Shown one piece after another: positions 50,740-60,051 of a stretch of DNA of 64,000 nt; position 1 is the first letter of the stretch, and every line of letters begins with the position of its first letter. A model generated the notes under the pieces. That model searched no databases and had not been told where the DNA came from. It saw only the letters and a list, made by a program, of their open reading frames with translations. The stretch comes from Candidatus Woesearchaeota archaeon (GTDB lineage Archaea > Nanobdellota > Nanobdellia > SCGC-AAA011-G17 > UBA489). The translations under genes were made by a program, and so were the position numbers. Location of the stretch: positions 1-64,000 of the forward strand of contig JAGVZA010000004.1 in the NCBI GenBank assembly GCA_018302985.1, written 5' to 3'.

Positions 50740-51411
50740 ATGGGCAAACTTGAGATGTATGTAGGCTGCATGTTTTCAGGCAAAACAGAAAAATTACGTG
50801 ATAGAATTCATCGTGAACGTTTTCGTTTCAGCCATACAGAACAACATCCAACTGTTCAGCTTTTCAAGCCAGCTATAGACAATCGTTTTGGAACTGGAAC
50901 TGAAATTGTTTCCCATAATGGTACTACAACTCCTTGTGTTCTTGTCTCTTCTGCAGCTGACATTGCACAGTATGTTGCATTACATTCTACTCTTCGAGTT
51001 GTAGGCATAGATGAAGTCCAATTCTTAGACGACACTATTATTGACTGGTGTGTGTATACTTTTAGACATACTCCTCTTCACATTATTGCCAGCGGATTAA
51101 ACACAGATTTTCGCGGAGAACTTTTTCGTTTTCGCAACTCAGAACGAAACATGGGTGAACTTATAGGTCATGCTCAAGCAGAACCGCTTACTGCTTTTTG
51201 TGCTTACCGCTTACCTAATACTAACCTTCTCTGTGGAAATGATGCTACCTGCACTCAACGTCTGAAAATCGATGGCACTCCTGTTCCTTATTTAGATCCT
51301 TTAGTGCATGTCGGTGGCAAAGATCCTTCAGGTGAACGACGTTATGAAGCACGCTGTGTGGAACATCACTTTGTTCCTGGCCGTAATGATCGTTCAGTAA
51401 CTTTTAAATAG
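50740..51411 (+). CDS. tdk: Thymidine kinase (TK1 type)
   Basis: 223 residues from ATG 50740 (the tracked start is upstream of the TATA CTTTATAAATT, about 50709-50718). P-loop MYVGCMFSGKTEKL, DE-type Walker B in VVGIDEVQFLD, lasso region FRGELF with zinc-binding Cys in TAFCAYRLPN and NLLCGNDATC. Salvages thymidine to dTMP. With ThyX-like and Tmk it gives two routes to dTTP. Confidence 0.9.
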   Translation: MGKLEMYVGCMFSGKTEKLRDRIHRERFRFSHTEQHPTVQLFKPAIDNRFGTGTEIVSHNGTTTPCVLVSSAADIAQYVALHSTLRVVGIDEVQFLDDTIIDWCVYTFRHTPLHIIASGLNTDFRGELFRFRNSERNMGELIGHAQAEPLTAFCAYRLPNTNLLCGNDATCTQRLKIDGTPVPYLDPLVHVGGKDPSGERRYEARCVEHHFVPGRNDRSVTFK

Positions 51412-51432
51412 TTGTTGCTGTTTTTTTCTGTT

Positions 51433-52305
51433 ATGCATTTAACATTGTTAGGGAAATTTGATCAGTTTTATTTTTTACGCACCTTGAAACGCATCCAACA
51501 TGTTTTACCTGTGCCTAGAGATGTCCAACTCTATATTTTAGATGACAAATCAAATTGCAAGACGATTATTCAACGCTTACCGCCCTCAGAAAAAGCTGCT
51601 TTCAAGAATATTTGCAGAGTTGACAAAGTCTCATTTTCTTATCAGCACAATAAACAAAGATTGATTGTTCTTACACTTACTGGAACTAACAAGTATCTCT
51701 TAAAAGACCAACAAGCCTTAATAGGATTATTAATTCATGAGATTATCCATTTAGAACAGATGCGCAAAGGAAATTATAAACTGTTACAACAATCTTATCG
51801 CAAAGTTTTTTCTTTGTATACTCAACTCTTAACTAATTTACGCCAGAAACCTTTATTGCCTGTGCTTGATGCTATTGGACAAAATGCTCTCTTATTGTTA
51901 AAAGATCTGTATACTAATGGTGCAGTCATTAAGCGCGGTTTTAGTCATGAGCTGTTACACTACTACGAATGTGAATTCTCTTTGAAGAAGACTTGCCCAC
52001 GACCAGTTTTTTATGACAAGCTCAAAAAGGAAGTACAGAAAGATCCTCAAGTGCTAGTGATTGTTTTTGCTTTTGAATTTGCACTTTTATCCATGATTTT
52101 ACCTTTCAAAAAATATAAAGAACGACATGCCAAAGAATTATTGAAATATCTTGCTACCTGCTATAACCTCAATATGCGAGAAACTTTACGCAAATGTGGC
52201 CCGTTTATAGATTATTATCTAGCGCATTATAAAAAACCAAACCGAGATTTCCAAGAGAAATATTTCCATTTAATTTTTACAAAAGTTATTGAATTATTAA
52301 CATAG
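51433..52305 (+). CDS. Putative HExxH zinc metalloprotein
   Basis: Start ATG 51433 (TATA CTTTTAAATAG about 28 nt upstream). 290 residues, helical and basic. LLIHEIIHLEQMRKG around residue 105-115 gives HExxH. A second acidic or His ligand could be GFSHELLHYYECE (about 185), itself a HExxH-like repeat. No recognised family. Could be a small peptidase or a structural relative. Confidence 0.6.
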   Translation: MHLTLLGKFDQFYFLRTLKRIQHVLPVPRDVQLYILDDKSNCKTIIQRLPPSEKAAFKNICRVDKVSFSYQHNKQRLIVLTLTGTNKYLLKDQQALIGLLIHEIIHLEQMRKGNYKLLQQSYRKVFSLYTQLLTNLRQKPLLPVLDAIGQNALLLLKDLYTNGAVIKRGFSHELLHYYECEFSLKKTCPRPVFYDKLKKEVQKDPQVLVIVFAFEFALLSMILPFKKYKERHAKELLKYLATCYNLNMRETLRKCGPFIDYYLAHYKKPNRDFQEKYFHLIFTKVIELLT

Positions 52306-52362
52306 CAGTCTTTATATATCAGCATCGTTATCTTTTTTCTAAGCAATTTGGAGGTGTTTATT

Positions 52363-52728
52363 TTGACAACAACTACAGAAACTACACTTAGACGACCATT
52401 GATCTATCAAAGACAGGAAGTTGGTTATGTTCAAGATGGAAAAATTGTACCTGTTATTTCAGAAGTTGAATTAACTGATCTTATTCATGATTTAGAGCCG
52501 CATGAAATTACTCATTTACCTCAATATGCTCCTGTGTTAGCTATTCTTGCAAGACACTATCGTCTCAAACTTAAAGATTATACGAGTCTTCCAGATTGTG
52601 GAATTACTGCTTTAGAAGAAGGGTGTCGTAGTCTCAAAGAAGTGAAGGCAAGGGACACAGATTTAGCACACCTTATACTCAAAATGCATATTGCAAGATC
52701 TTTCGATAGAGGAATGAGGCCTGTATAA
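52363..52728 (+). CDS. Unknown protein starting at TTG with strong SD
   Basis: 121 residues. The tracked TTG (52348) overlaps the Shine-Dalgarno. GGAGGTG (52350-52356) lies 6 nt before TTG 52363 (TTG ACA ACA ACT), which I take as start. Mixed alpha/beta, soluble; no recognised family. The use of SD and TTG contrasts with leaderless neighbours. Confidence 0.5.
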   Translation: MTTTTETTLRRPLIYQRQEVGYVQDGKIVPVISEVELTDLIHDLEPHEITHLPQYAPVLAILARHYRLKLKDYTSLPDCGITALEEGCRSLKEVKARDTDLAHLILKMHIARSFDRGMRPV

Positions 52729-52788
52729 TTTTTTTCACTGTTGCATTACAGCACAGCCATTATAAACTACTTTCTTCTTCTTTTTTCT

Positions 52789-53946
52789 ATGGTTCATATC
52801 TCTGAACGAGAAGTAGAATTACCTGATGCAGTCATTGGTAAACTCTTAAAAGTTGCTGCAGAGGACAAAAGTGTTATATCACTTGGTCCTGGCGAGCCTG
52901 ATTTTCCTGCTCCACCGCCTATTGTTGAATATACCAAACAATTTGCAGACAAATGCAATCATTATAGTCCTCCTGGCGGCAGAAAAGAATTAAAAGAAGC
53001 TCTTATCAAAAAATTAAAAAAAGAAAATGGTATTACTGCTCATCCAGACAATATTATTGTTACTTGCGGCAGTCAAGAAGCACTTTTATTAGCAACAGCT
53101 TGCACTTGTGATGTTTCTGAACAAATTATTATTCCTAATCCTAGTTACTTGGGCTATTTACCTTTGTTTCAACTCTTCAATGCTTTTCCAGTACCTTTGC
53201 AATTGCATGAAAAAGATGATTGGAATATTAATCCTGATGATTTGAAACACTTGATTGATCCTAAAAAAACTAAAGCCATTATGATTAATACGCCTGCTAA
53301 TCCTACTGGGAATGTTCTTAGCAGAAAATTGTTGGAAGAAATTGCTGATCTTGCTGTGCAACATAATTTGTATGTCTTTAGCGATGAAGCATATGAAAAA
53401 TTAGTCTACAATAAGCCTCATGTGAGCATGGCAAGCTTAAATGGGATGGAAAAATATACTGTCACCTTTCAAACTTTCAGCAAGAGTTATGCTATGTGTG
53501 GTTATAGAGTTGGATATGCAGTTGGACCTAAATTATTAATTGAAGCCATGACTAAAACTCATATTTATACTACTACAGCTGCGCCTACCATTAGTCAGAT
53601 GGTTGCTGCAAAAGCGCTAAGCATGGATCCCAAGTATACAGAAGCTATGAGAAAAGAATATGATCAACGAAGAAAATACATTGTCAAACGATTGAATCAA
53701 ATGGGACTACCAACTACAACTCCTAATGGTGCATTTTATACCTTCTCTAATATCAAGGACGTTATGGATGATAGCTTTAGGTTCGCATTCCAGCTTCTCA
53801 AAGAGGCGAAGGTCGCTGTTGTGCCTGGCAAGGAATTTGGCACCTATGGTGAAGGCTATATTCGTTGTAGTTATGCTACTGCTTTACCAAAAATTGAAAC
53901 AGCTATGGATAGAATGGAAAAGTTTGTCAAGAAATATAAAAAGTAA
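52789..53946 (+). CDS. PLP-dependent aminotransferase, class I (aspartate/aromatic type)
   Basis: Start ATG 52789, preceded by a TATA (CATTATAAACT) about 28 nt upstream. 385 residues: SLGPGEPDFPAPPPIVEY, NTPANPTGNVL, catalytic Lys in TFSKSYAMCGYRVGYAVG, and the Arg-carboxylate motif YIRCSYA. Fold type I, subgroup I-gamma as in archaeal AspAT-like enzymes. Exact amino acid specificity cannot be read. Confidence 0.92.
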   Translation: MVHISEREVELPDAVIGKLLKVAAEDKSVISLGPGEPDFPAPPPIVEYTKQFADKCNHYSPPGGRKELKEALIKKLKKENGITAHPDNIIVTCGSQEALLLATACTCDVSEQIIIPNPSYLGYLPLFQLFNAFPVPLQLHEKDDWNINPDDLKHLIDPKKTKAIMINTPANPTGNVLSRKLLEEIADLAVQHNLYVFSDEAYEKLVYNKPHVSMASLNGMEKYTVTFQTFSKSYAMCGYRVGYAVGPKLLIEAMTKTHIYTTTAAPTISQMVAAKALSMDPKYTEAMRKEYDQRRKYIVKRLNQMGLPTTTPNGAFYTFSNIKDVMDDSFRFAFQLLKEAKVAVVPGKEFGTYGEGYIRCSYATALPKIETAMDRMEKFVKKYKK

Positions 53947-55146
53947 TTATTTTTTCTTTGGATCTATTTTCCAATAAAAGTATATTGCAGGAACTAAAAA
54001 TAAACCTCCGAATACAATGGTGCTTTGTGTCCCAAATGTATCTGCAACGAAACCAGCAATAGGATAACTTATAGCATAAGCTAAAGAGATTATCATGCTC
54101 TTAAAAGAAAGAATTGTTGCTCTTGTCTTACTGGGGATAAACTTTTGAGTAAAAGCATCTCCGACGGGAAGAGATAAGTCGATGAGAAATAAGATAGCGA
54201 GCATAAATAGAATACCAGCAAGAGAACTCTTAACAAACAACACTCCGAAGTTAAGCAACATTCCTACCACTAATAATATTATCAAATAATTTTTCTCATG
54301 TTTACATATTTTTAGAAGAGGTTTTGCAATTAATGGTGCTATACTACCTAAGATCATAGATGCAGAAAATAAAAATCCAAAGGTGTATTGAGGAATTCCT
54401 AAGCCTTGCAGTAATGGTTGCCACACCAAATGCCCACCGAATGAGTCTCTGAACATAATGAAAAATGTGGCTAATAAAATAAAAACTAATGCAGCATGCT
54501 TAACTGAGTAACGGATTGCTTCTTTTGACTGTCGATATAATTGTTTGAAAGAGATCTTCTTTTCTTTTGTTAGTTTATGCTCCTCCATAGGCAATAGAAT
54601 TACCAATGAAATTATCCAAGAGAGGCTAGCAAATATCCAAATTGCATTTAGACCTAACTTAACAACTACAAAAGACCCCAATAATCCTGAAAAAAACAAT
54701 GCAATACTTTGTATTGAATATTCTTTAAGATAATAACTCTTGATCAGATCATCTCTTTTATAATACTTTAAGTTGTCTATAGTCCAAGCTTCTCTTGCTC
54801 CTGAATAGAACGTTCCAGCTATTCCCCATGCAATAAACAATATTAATAACAGATAGAAATTATGAATTACTATAAAAAATGGAAATATTATCCCCATCAT
54901 CAGATAAGAAAAAAGTGTTGATACTTTTCTTCCAAATAGATCTGCAAAAGCACCTGTAGGTACTTCAAAAATAAATGTTGCTATGGCAAGTGCAGAAAAT
55001 AATATCCCTATCTGTGCTAAGCTTATCGTTTCATTAAAGAAAATAACCCAAAAGGCAGGAGCAAAATATACTAAATGAGAGATAAATCTTTCTATATAGA
55101 ACAATCCTAAAATCTTAAATTCATCTTTAGCAAATATTTTTTTCAT
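53947..55146 (-). CDS. MFS transporter
   Basis: 399 residues, twelve TM helices. The MFS motif A segment GAFADLFGRKVSTLFS between TM2 and TM3, and its weaker partner GFVADTFGTQST in the second half. Substrate unknown. Directly downstream of TrmB3 (7-nt gap), so likely under its control. Confidence 0.9.
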   Translation of the reverse strand: MKKIFAKDEFKILGLFYIERFISHLVYFAPAFWVIFFNETISLAQIGILFSALAIATFIFEVPTGAFADLFGRKVSTLFSYLMMGIIFPFFIVIHNFYLLLILFIAWGIAGTFYSGAREAWTIDNLKYYKRDDLIKSYYLKEYSIQSIALFFSGLLGSFVVVKLGLNAIWIFASLSWIISLVILLPMEEHKLTKEKKISFKQLYRQSKEAIRYSVKHAALVFILLATFFIMFRDSFGGHLVWQPLLQGLGIPQYTFGFLFSASMILGSIAPLIAKPLLKICKHEKNYLIILLVVGMLLNFGVLFVKSSLAGILFMLAILFLIDLSLPVGDAFTQKFIPSKTRATILSFKSMIISLAYAISYPIAGFVADTFGTQSTIVFGGLFLVPAIYFYWKIDPKKK

Positions 55147-55153
55147 TGTCTTC

Positions 55154-55876
55154 TTACTTTTTAGCCTGCTTCCAAAAGTTTTCGAAAATTAACTTTTGTG
55201 TTTCACTTGTTTCTTTGTTTTTAATTAAAATAGCCAGTAATTCTCTCTCTAAAGGTATGATTCCTACTTTGTCCCCAGCAACTAAAGTTACTGAAGGGAA
55301 TTTTCTCATCTCTTCTAGAAATTTCATAGAGGTTACTTTTTTTATTTGAGGATCATTCAATCGAAATTCAGCTTCTTCTGAGTGCTCAAAGATAACACGC
55401 ATATAGATCTTTTCTCTGGCACGTTTGAGAGCGAATGCCTTGGGAATATGTCTGAGCACTTGAGCAACTTTTTCAGCACTTCCATATAAGAGAATTTCTT
55501 TTTCCTTATAGAGTTCTTCCAACATGGTAAGTATTCCTTTAAATCCCTCGAATAGTCCTATTTCTGGTTTTTTGGTTATGCTTAATTTTATTTTTTCCAG
55601 CGAGGGGATGATCTCTGCCAATCTCCTTCCCTTTTCCTTGAGCAAGACTAACAGTTCTTTTGGTTCTGTAGCTTGAAAATGAGACTTCTTTCCACTTTTG
55701 AATGAACTGATGAGTCCTTTTTCCTTTAGAGATTCAAGAATATCATAAGTAGTTCCTCTTCTGAGGTCTGCTAATTCACTGATTCTGTTTGCTGTGCAAG
55801 CTCCGGCTTTAAGGCATGCTATATAGACTTTGATCTCTTTCTCTGATAGTCCATAATCTCTAAGCTCGTCTTCCAT
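55154..55876 (-). CDS. TrmB family transcriptional regulator (3)
   Basis: 240 residues from ATG 55876, preferred over 55894 because TATA AATATTTAAAT (about 55899-55909) is centred 28 nt before it. wHTH YGLSEKEIKVYIACLKAG with TYDILESLKEKGL; C-terminal domain IGLFEGFKGILTML. Heads a regulator-MFS operon and is divergent to a membrane protein. Confidence 0.88.
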   Translation of the reverse strand: MEDELRDYGLSEKEIKVYIACLKAGACTANRISELADLRRGTTYDILESLKEKGLISSFKSGKKSHFQATEPKELLVLLKEKGRRLAEIIPSLEKIKLSITKKPEIGLFEGFKGILTMLEELYKEKEILLYGSAEKVAQVLRHIPKAFALKRAREKIYMRVIFEHSEEAEFRLNDPQIKKVTSMKFLEEMRKFPSVTLVAGDKVGIIPLERELLAILIKNKETSETQKLIFENFWKQAKK

Positions 55877-55916
55877 GTTTTTTTGTAGTTGCATGGTTAT
55901 TTAAATATTGTTATTT

Positions 55917-55932
55917 GTCGAAGAAAATCGAC
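55917..55932. promoter_or_regulatory. Palindrome GTCGA-N6-TCGAC, TrmB3 operator candidate
   Basis: Perfect 5-bp arms at 55917-55921 and 55928-55932. It lies just upstream of the TrmB3 TATA and about 10 nt from the opposite-strand TATA (CTATATACT, 55942-55950), so both promoters could be controlled. Confidence 0.5.
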
Positions 55933-55978
55933 GGCACTATTCTATATACTCTAGCAACTATGTCTTTGTAGAGAAGTG

Positions 55979-56536
55979 ATGACCATGACTATTGATGACA
56001 CCAAACCAACTTATTCCTTGAAAGACAGATGGAACAATCATTGCAAGGCAAATGCTGATCGATGGTTCTATAAATATTCTGTAGATGTTTCCAGCGGATG
56101 GATCTATTATACTACTATGTACGGTCTTCAAGAACTTCTTGCACAAACAGATCATGACACTCTTGTCGAAACTAGAAAATTAGGTGTTTTAGTTCATGCT
56201 GCAGTTATGCCTCTTGTTGGCTGGCTTCGTAATACCATTGCAGAAAAAAGACACGTAACCAAAGAAAGTCCTCTTGTAGATAGAATGAAAGTTAATGCAC
56301 TCGCAATTTTACCTCTTCAAGCAGTTGTTTATGCAGGCATGCTTATGGGGGGAATGTATAGGACTGGCAATTGGGATTTGAAATCAGCAGCTGCTGCTTG
56401 GGGAATAGGCATGCTTACTGCTGTCCCTCATTCACTCATTTATGGTCCCCTTCAAGACTGTTATAGAAAATTCTTTGGCGTACAACCCGCGATAAAGAAA
56501 ACACAAGGAACTTCTCTTGAAACTTATGTTGGTTAG
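55979..56536 (+). CDS. Four-helix membrane protein of Mpv17-like appearance
   Basis: 185 residues, basic N-terminus and hydrophobic segments at about 60-75 (VHAAVMPLVGWL), 95-120 and 130-150. GIGMLTAVPHSLIYGPLQDC recalls weakly the conserved region of Mpv17/PMP22 proteins (GPxxHxWY), but I would not name it. Divergent to TrmB3. ATG 55979 directly follows a GTG. Confidence 0.45.
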   Translation: MTMTIDDTKPTYSLKDRWNNHCKANADRWFYKYSVDVSSGWIYYTTMYGLQELLAQTDHDTLVETRKLGVLVHAAVMPLVGWLRNTIAEKRHVTKESPLVDRMKVNALAILPLQAVVYAGMLMGGMYRTGNWDLKSAAAAWGIGMLTAVPHSLIYGPLQDCYRKFFGVQPAIKKTQGTSLETYVG

Positions 56537-56573
56537 AAATAATAAGAAATAAAATAAAAAAGAAAAAATTGGA

Positions 56574-56936
56574 TTAAGCTTTGAAGCCAACCCAAGTAGT
56601 GACTACACCAATTACTAAGTGTAACCAGTTGTCTTCAGTGTTTAATGCCAATAGGCTAACGATACTGCCTACACCGATAAAGCCTAAGATTGCTACTAAT
56701 AAATATACAATACCAAAGACTTTATTGAATGTTCCTGCATAAGCACCTGCTGCTGTTAAGCCTGCAAGTAAACCTAAAATACCGGATATTAGATGTACCC
56801 AAGTATGTGTGCCGTTTACTGAGAACAGTCCTAATAAGTCACTTTCACCCATGAATAAGCCTAAAAGACCTACTACGAGCAAGATAACTCCTAACCATGT
56901 TGCAAATTGTTTTTGTGAAATTGTCTTCACCCCCAA
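56574..56936 (-). CDS. DUF4383 membrane protein
   Basis: About 119 residues, four TM helices, NGTHTWVHLISGILGLLAG and NTEDNWLHLVIGVVTTWVG are the repeated HxxxG motifs of DUF4383. Function unknown. Start is TTG 56936 or GTG 56930 after GGGGGTG; the sequence does not decide. Confidence 0.85.
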   Translation of the reverse strand: MGVKTISQKQFATWLGVILLVVGLLGLFMGESDLLGLFSVNGTHTWVHLISGILGLLAGLTAAGAYAGTFNKVFGIVYLLVAILGFIGVGSIVSLLALNTEDNWLHLVIGVVTTWVGFKA

Positions 56937-57094
56937 ATTTCTTAGAAAATGAGATCTTTTTTATCTATATAAAGTTGAGTTACCACTGGTTGAATAAGAC
57001 GAATGGACTTTTTACCCTCTACATTGTAAATATTCTTTGTAAAGGGTATAACATTTCCAAAATCCATAAATACTTCTTCTGATTTCTTATTTGT

Positions 57095-57304
57095 ATGCAC
57101 GATCCGAAGATGTGTCCTGTTTGCAGTTCTAAGAACATTGCACTTCAATCAAAAAATGGATTTACCTATGTCTGCTGCAAAGATTGTGAGTATGATGAGG
57201 GAGAAGATTACGATGCTGCTTATCCTGGTGAAAGATTAACACAGAAAGGCAAAACAAAACATACTCCTTACAAACGTGGTGGCAGCCAGAGAACTAGAAA
57301 GTAA
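57095..57304 (+). CDS. Zinc-ribbon protein
   Basis: 69 residues: MCPVCSSKN and VCCKDCEYDEGEDYD form a four-Cys ribbon, then a basic tail (KHTPYKRGGSQRTRK) that suggests nucleic acid binding. Leaderless: TATA CATAAATAC about 27 nt before the ATG. Confidence 0.75.
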   Translation: MHDPKMCPVCSSKNIALQSKNGFTYVCCKDCEYDEGEDYDAAYPGERLTQKGKTKHTPYKRGGSQRTRK

Positions 57305-57359
57305 TTTTTTCGTCTCCCAAAAGCGATAACTTCTTATTGTCTAAAAACACCCTATTTCC

Positions 57360-58013
57360 ATGAGATTTCGCCATTTAAGTGAAGGTAGCTTGGATCAAAC
57401 AGTTACTGCAGTAGAAAAATCTGATGAGAAAACTGTAGCGAAAGTACAACTTTTACACTCCAAAGAATGGAAAGAACATGTTGCTGAACATCATGATGCT
57501 GGATCACAAGCACAACTAGTTACTGTCAATACTGCTGAAGAAGAAAGTGACCTCTTAAAAAAAACTGCAGAGAAAAAAGAAGAACCTAAACCAGAGGAAA
57601 AGTTAGTACCTCAACATTCTGTTGATCATGGACAAGACTTAGGTAATTCTAAGGGAGGAAGTTATCTAGCAAAAGGAAGTGGCTCTCAAAAATCTGGACC
57701 TGGCAGTTATTTTGGTGCAGATTCAGCACGAGGCAAAGCCATGGTTAGTGGCCAATGCAGCTGTGGCATGGAAGTCAGCACAGGATGGGAACCAGAACAG
57801 ACTTTAGGACAACCGAATGCATTACAAACTGCCTACAATAAAGGATCAGAAACTGATGCTGATAAACGAGAGGAAAATTCTCTATATAGTACTGGTATGA
57901 CATCACCAAATTCATTAGCACAAGAACAACGACCTCTGTATAATTCTACACAGCCAACAGGCGCTACTAGCGGCTTTGGGGATCAAAAACGTCGCAGAAC
58001 TAGCTCTTTATAA
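57360..58013 (+). CDS. Low-complexity protein with a CSCG motif
   Basis: 217 residues, polar throughout (Ser, Gly, Gln, Lys), probably disordered. GKAMVSGQCSCGMEVSTGW near 130-150 is the only Cys pair. No signal peptide. No recognised family. Confidence 0.5.
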   Translation: MRFRHLSEGSLDQTVTAVEKSDEKTVAKVQLLHSKEWKEHVAEHHDAGSQAQLVTVNTAEEESDLLKKTAEKKEEPKPEEKLVPQHSVDHGQDLGNSKGGSYLAKGSGSQKSGPGSYFGADSARGKAMVSGQCSCGMEVSTGWEPEQTLGQPNALQTAYNKGSETDADKREENSLYSTGMTSPNSLAQEQRPLYNSTQPTGATSGFGDQKRRRTSSL

Positions 58014-58095
58014 AGACCTTCTTATTATTTACTTCATAGTAGTAACGCATAGCAAAGCTTAAAAAGAGATGCAACTTTACTTTTTAGGGGCACTT

Positions 58096-59046
58096 ATGAT
58101 AACTATACATCCTATTCCAAGAAAAGTTATTCGTTGGGGAGAATTATGTGCAACACACCCTCCTTTTTCTATAGCGTTAGATGGCTATGTTTTTGGTCAA
58201 CCTCGCTATTTAGAACCTTTACAAGGAGGACCAAAAGCAAATTTTAATCATCATGAAGAAGTGGATAGACTAGGCACTCGATGCACTACTGCTCAAGTTT
58301 ATATGGCTATTAAAAATGGATTATTCTCTACTTTTAGAAAAGATGGACAACCCCATGCAGAACTTTATGTAAATGATCCTGATCAAGATGTCGGAGGAAG
58401 CACTTGGCTTTTTCTGAACCATGAACGTATCAAAGATACAAAAAGCGAGCCTCTTATCAACAAATTAATTAATTTACTTGATTTCTTAGATGTTACTGGG
58501 GGTTGTTTTCCTTTAGATCCTGATTCTACTACTATACGCCAATATAACTGGATTTTTGAACCTTATACTGAGGCACGTAAATTGGGTCGTCTTCCTTCTA
58601 TGACTTCTGTTGAAATGCGCAATATTCTTGATGCTGTTCATAGTCGTATTAGTCATTATACTCTTGGCAGAGCGCAAGAAATTCCTAGTGAAACAGGCTA
58701 TGAAGTGCTTGGCGGCAACCATCGCTGGAAAATTGTTCAAGAAAAGGGAACTCAGACTCGTATGCAGCTTATGAAAGACGGCATTACAGCATTTGCCTCA
58801 CTTTTAGGACAGAGACAAGATGGCAATTGGACCTATACTTTATGCAGACAATCAGTCTTTATTCCTTTTCCACTTCTTCAGTTATATGAACATCTTAATA
58901 CTCTGGAGGGAATCACTGACTCAGTTTTAGGTTGGGGTGGTGGAGATACTATTGGCGGATCACCTCGAGAAGCTGGTAGCAAACTCAATCCACAAAAGCT
59001 TGAAGAAGCTATTACTCAATTTTTACGTGAAACTAATAGATTATAA
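58096..59046 (+). CDS. Conserved hypothetical protein with NHHE-type motif
   Basis: 316 residues from ATG 58096. ANFNHHEEVDRLGTRCTTAQ then AELYVNDPDQDVGGS are patterns I associate with a bacterial conserved hypothetical family, with His/Asp/Cys residues that could bind metal. Function unknown. The start is preferred because TATA CTTAAAAAG lies about 35 nt upstream; 58069 lies too close to it. Confidence 0.55.
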   Translation: MITIHPIPRKVIRWGELCATHPPFSIALDGYVFGQPRYLEPLQGGPKANFNHHEEVDRLGTRCTTAQVYMAIKNGLFSTFRKDGQPHAELYVNDPDQDVGGSTWLFLNHERIKDTKSEPLINKLINLLDFLDVTGGCFPLDPDSTTIRQYNWIFEPYTEARKLGRLPSMTSVEMRNILDAVHSRISHYTLGRAQEIPSETGYEVLGGNHRWKIVQEKGTQTRMQLMKDGITAFASLLGQRQDGNWTYTLCRQSVFIPFPLLQLYEHLNTLEGITDSVLGWGGGDTIGGSPREAGSKLNPQKLEEAITQFLRETNRL

Positions 59047-59091
59047 TTTATCATCCAAATATTTATATAGCTCATCTCCCGGATTATTTTT

Positions 59092-60051
59092 ATGCCTAAA
59101 AAGAGTGCTTCTGTAGTTCGTAATGTGATTATCATTGGTGGAGGGATAGCAAGCCATACTGCTGCCCTGTATACTAGTCGTGCAACTTTACAACCCTTAG
59201 TTATAGCAGGCATCGAACCTGATCAATTGAGCACTACGTCTATTGTTGAAAATTTTCCAGGGTTTCCTGAAGGCATTAATGGACCAGACTTAATTACTAA
59301 TTGTAAAAAACAAGCTGAACGTTTTGGCGCTGAATATATGGATGGCAAAGCTGACAGTTGCGTGAAAACTAAAGAGGGATTTTTTGAAGTTGGTGTAGAT
59401 GGCAAGAAGTTTTTGACGAGAACAGTTATTATTGGAACAGGTGCTAGTGCACGTTCTTTAGGTATTCCAGGAGAAAAAGATTATTGGGGCAGAGGAGTAA
59501 GTACCTGTGCTACTTGTGATGCAGCCTTGTTTAGAAATAAAACTGTCGCTGTTATAGGTGGCGGAGACTCTGCTATGGAAGAAAGCTTAGCTTTGTACAA
59601 GTTTGCAGCTAAGATCTATATTGTGCATAGAAGAGACGAATTCAAAGCCAGCAAGATTATGCAAGATCGTGTTTTAAAACTTAAAGACAAAATAGAAGTT
59701 ATCTGGAACACTTTACCTACTAAAGTTCTTGGCACTGGCAAATTAGTCTCTGGTCTTACCTTACAAGAGGTCAATACTAAAAAAGAACGAGAGTTGAAAG
59801 TTGATGGTATGTTCTTAGCTATTGGTCATACTCCTAACACAGCAATTTTCTCTAAGCTCATTGCTTTAGATGAGCATGGCTATGTTGTTACTGACAAACG
59901 ATCAAGAACAAGTCAAGAAGGAATTTATGCTTGTGGCGATGTGCAAGATCCTATTTTCAAGCAAGCGATTACCTCTGCAGGCACTGGTTGTCAAGCTGCT
60001 CTAGAAGCTGAGAAATACATAGAACAATTGAAAGCGACTGGTAAATATTAA
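59092..60051 (+). CDS. trxB: Thioredoxin reductase
   Basis: 319 residues. FAD-binding IIIGGGIASHTAALYTSR, redox pair STCATCDAALF, NAD(P)H-binding AVIGGGDSAMEES, and the C-terminal GIYACGDVQDP. A full TrxR that would reduce thioredoxin-fold proteins such as the CPHC protein at 7.1 kb. TATA ATTTATATAGC about 28 nt before the ATG. Confidence 0.95.
   Translation: MPKKSASVVRNVIIIGGGIASHTAALYTSRATLQPLVIAGIEPDQLSTTSIVENFPGFPEGINGPDLITNCKKQAERFGAEYMDGKADSCVKTKEGFFEVGVDGKKFLTRTVIIGTGASARSLGIPGEKDYWGRGVSTCATCDAALFRNKTVAVIGGGDSAMEESLALYKFAAKIYIVHRRDEFKASKIMQDRVLKLKDKIEVIWNTLPTKVLGTGKLVSGLTLQEVNTKKERELKVDGMFLAIGHTPNTAIFSKLIALDEHGYVVTDKRSRTSQEGIYACGDVQDPIFKQAITSAGTGCQAALEAEKYIEQLKATGKY

Noticed and set aside
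56942-57148. 68-aa minus ORF, possible 41-aa protein from ATG 57067
   Set aside because: It overlaps the promoter and start of the zinc-ribbon gene; no motif. An imperfect TACCCT...AGGGTA inverted repeat inside it is more likely regulatory, but I cannot support either.
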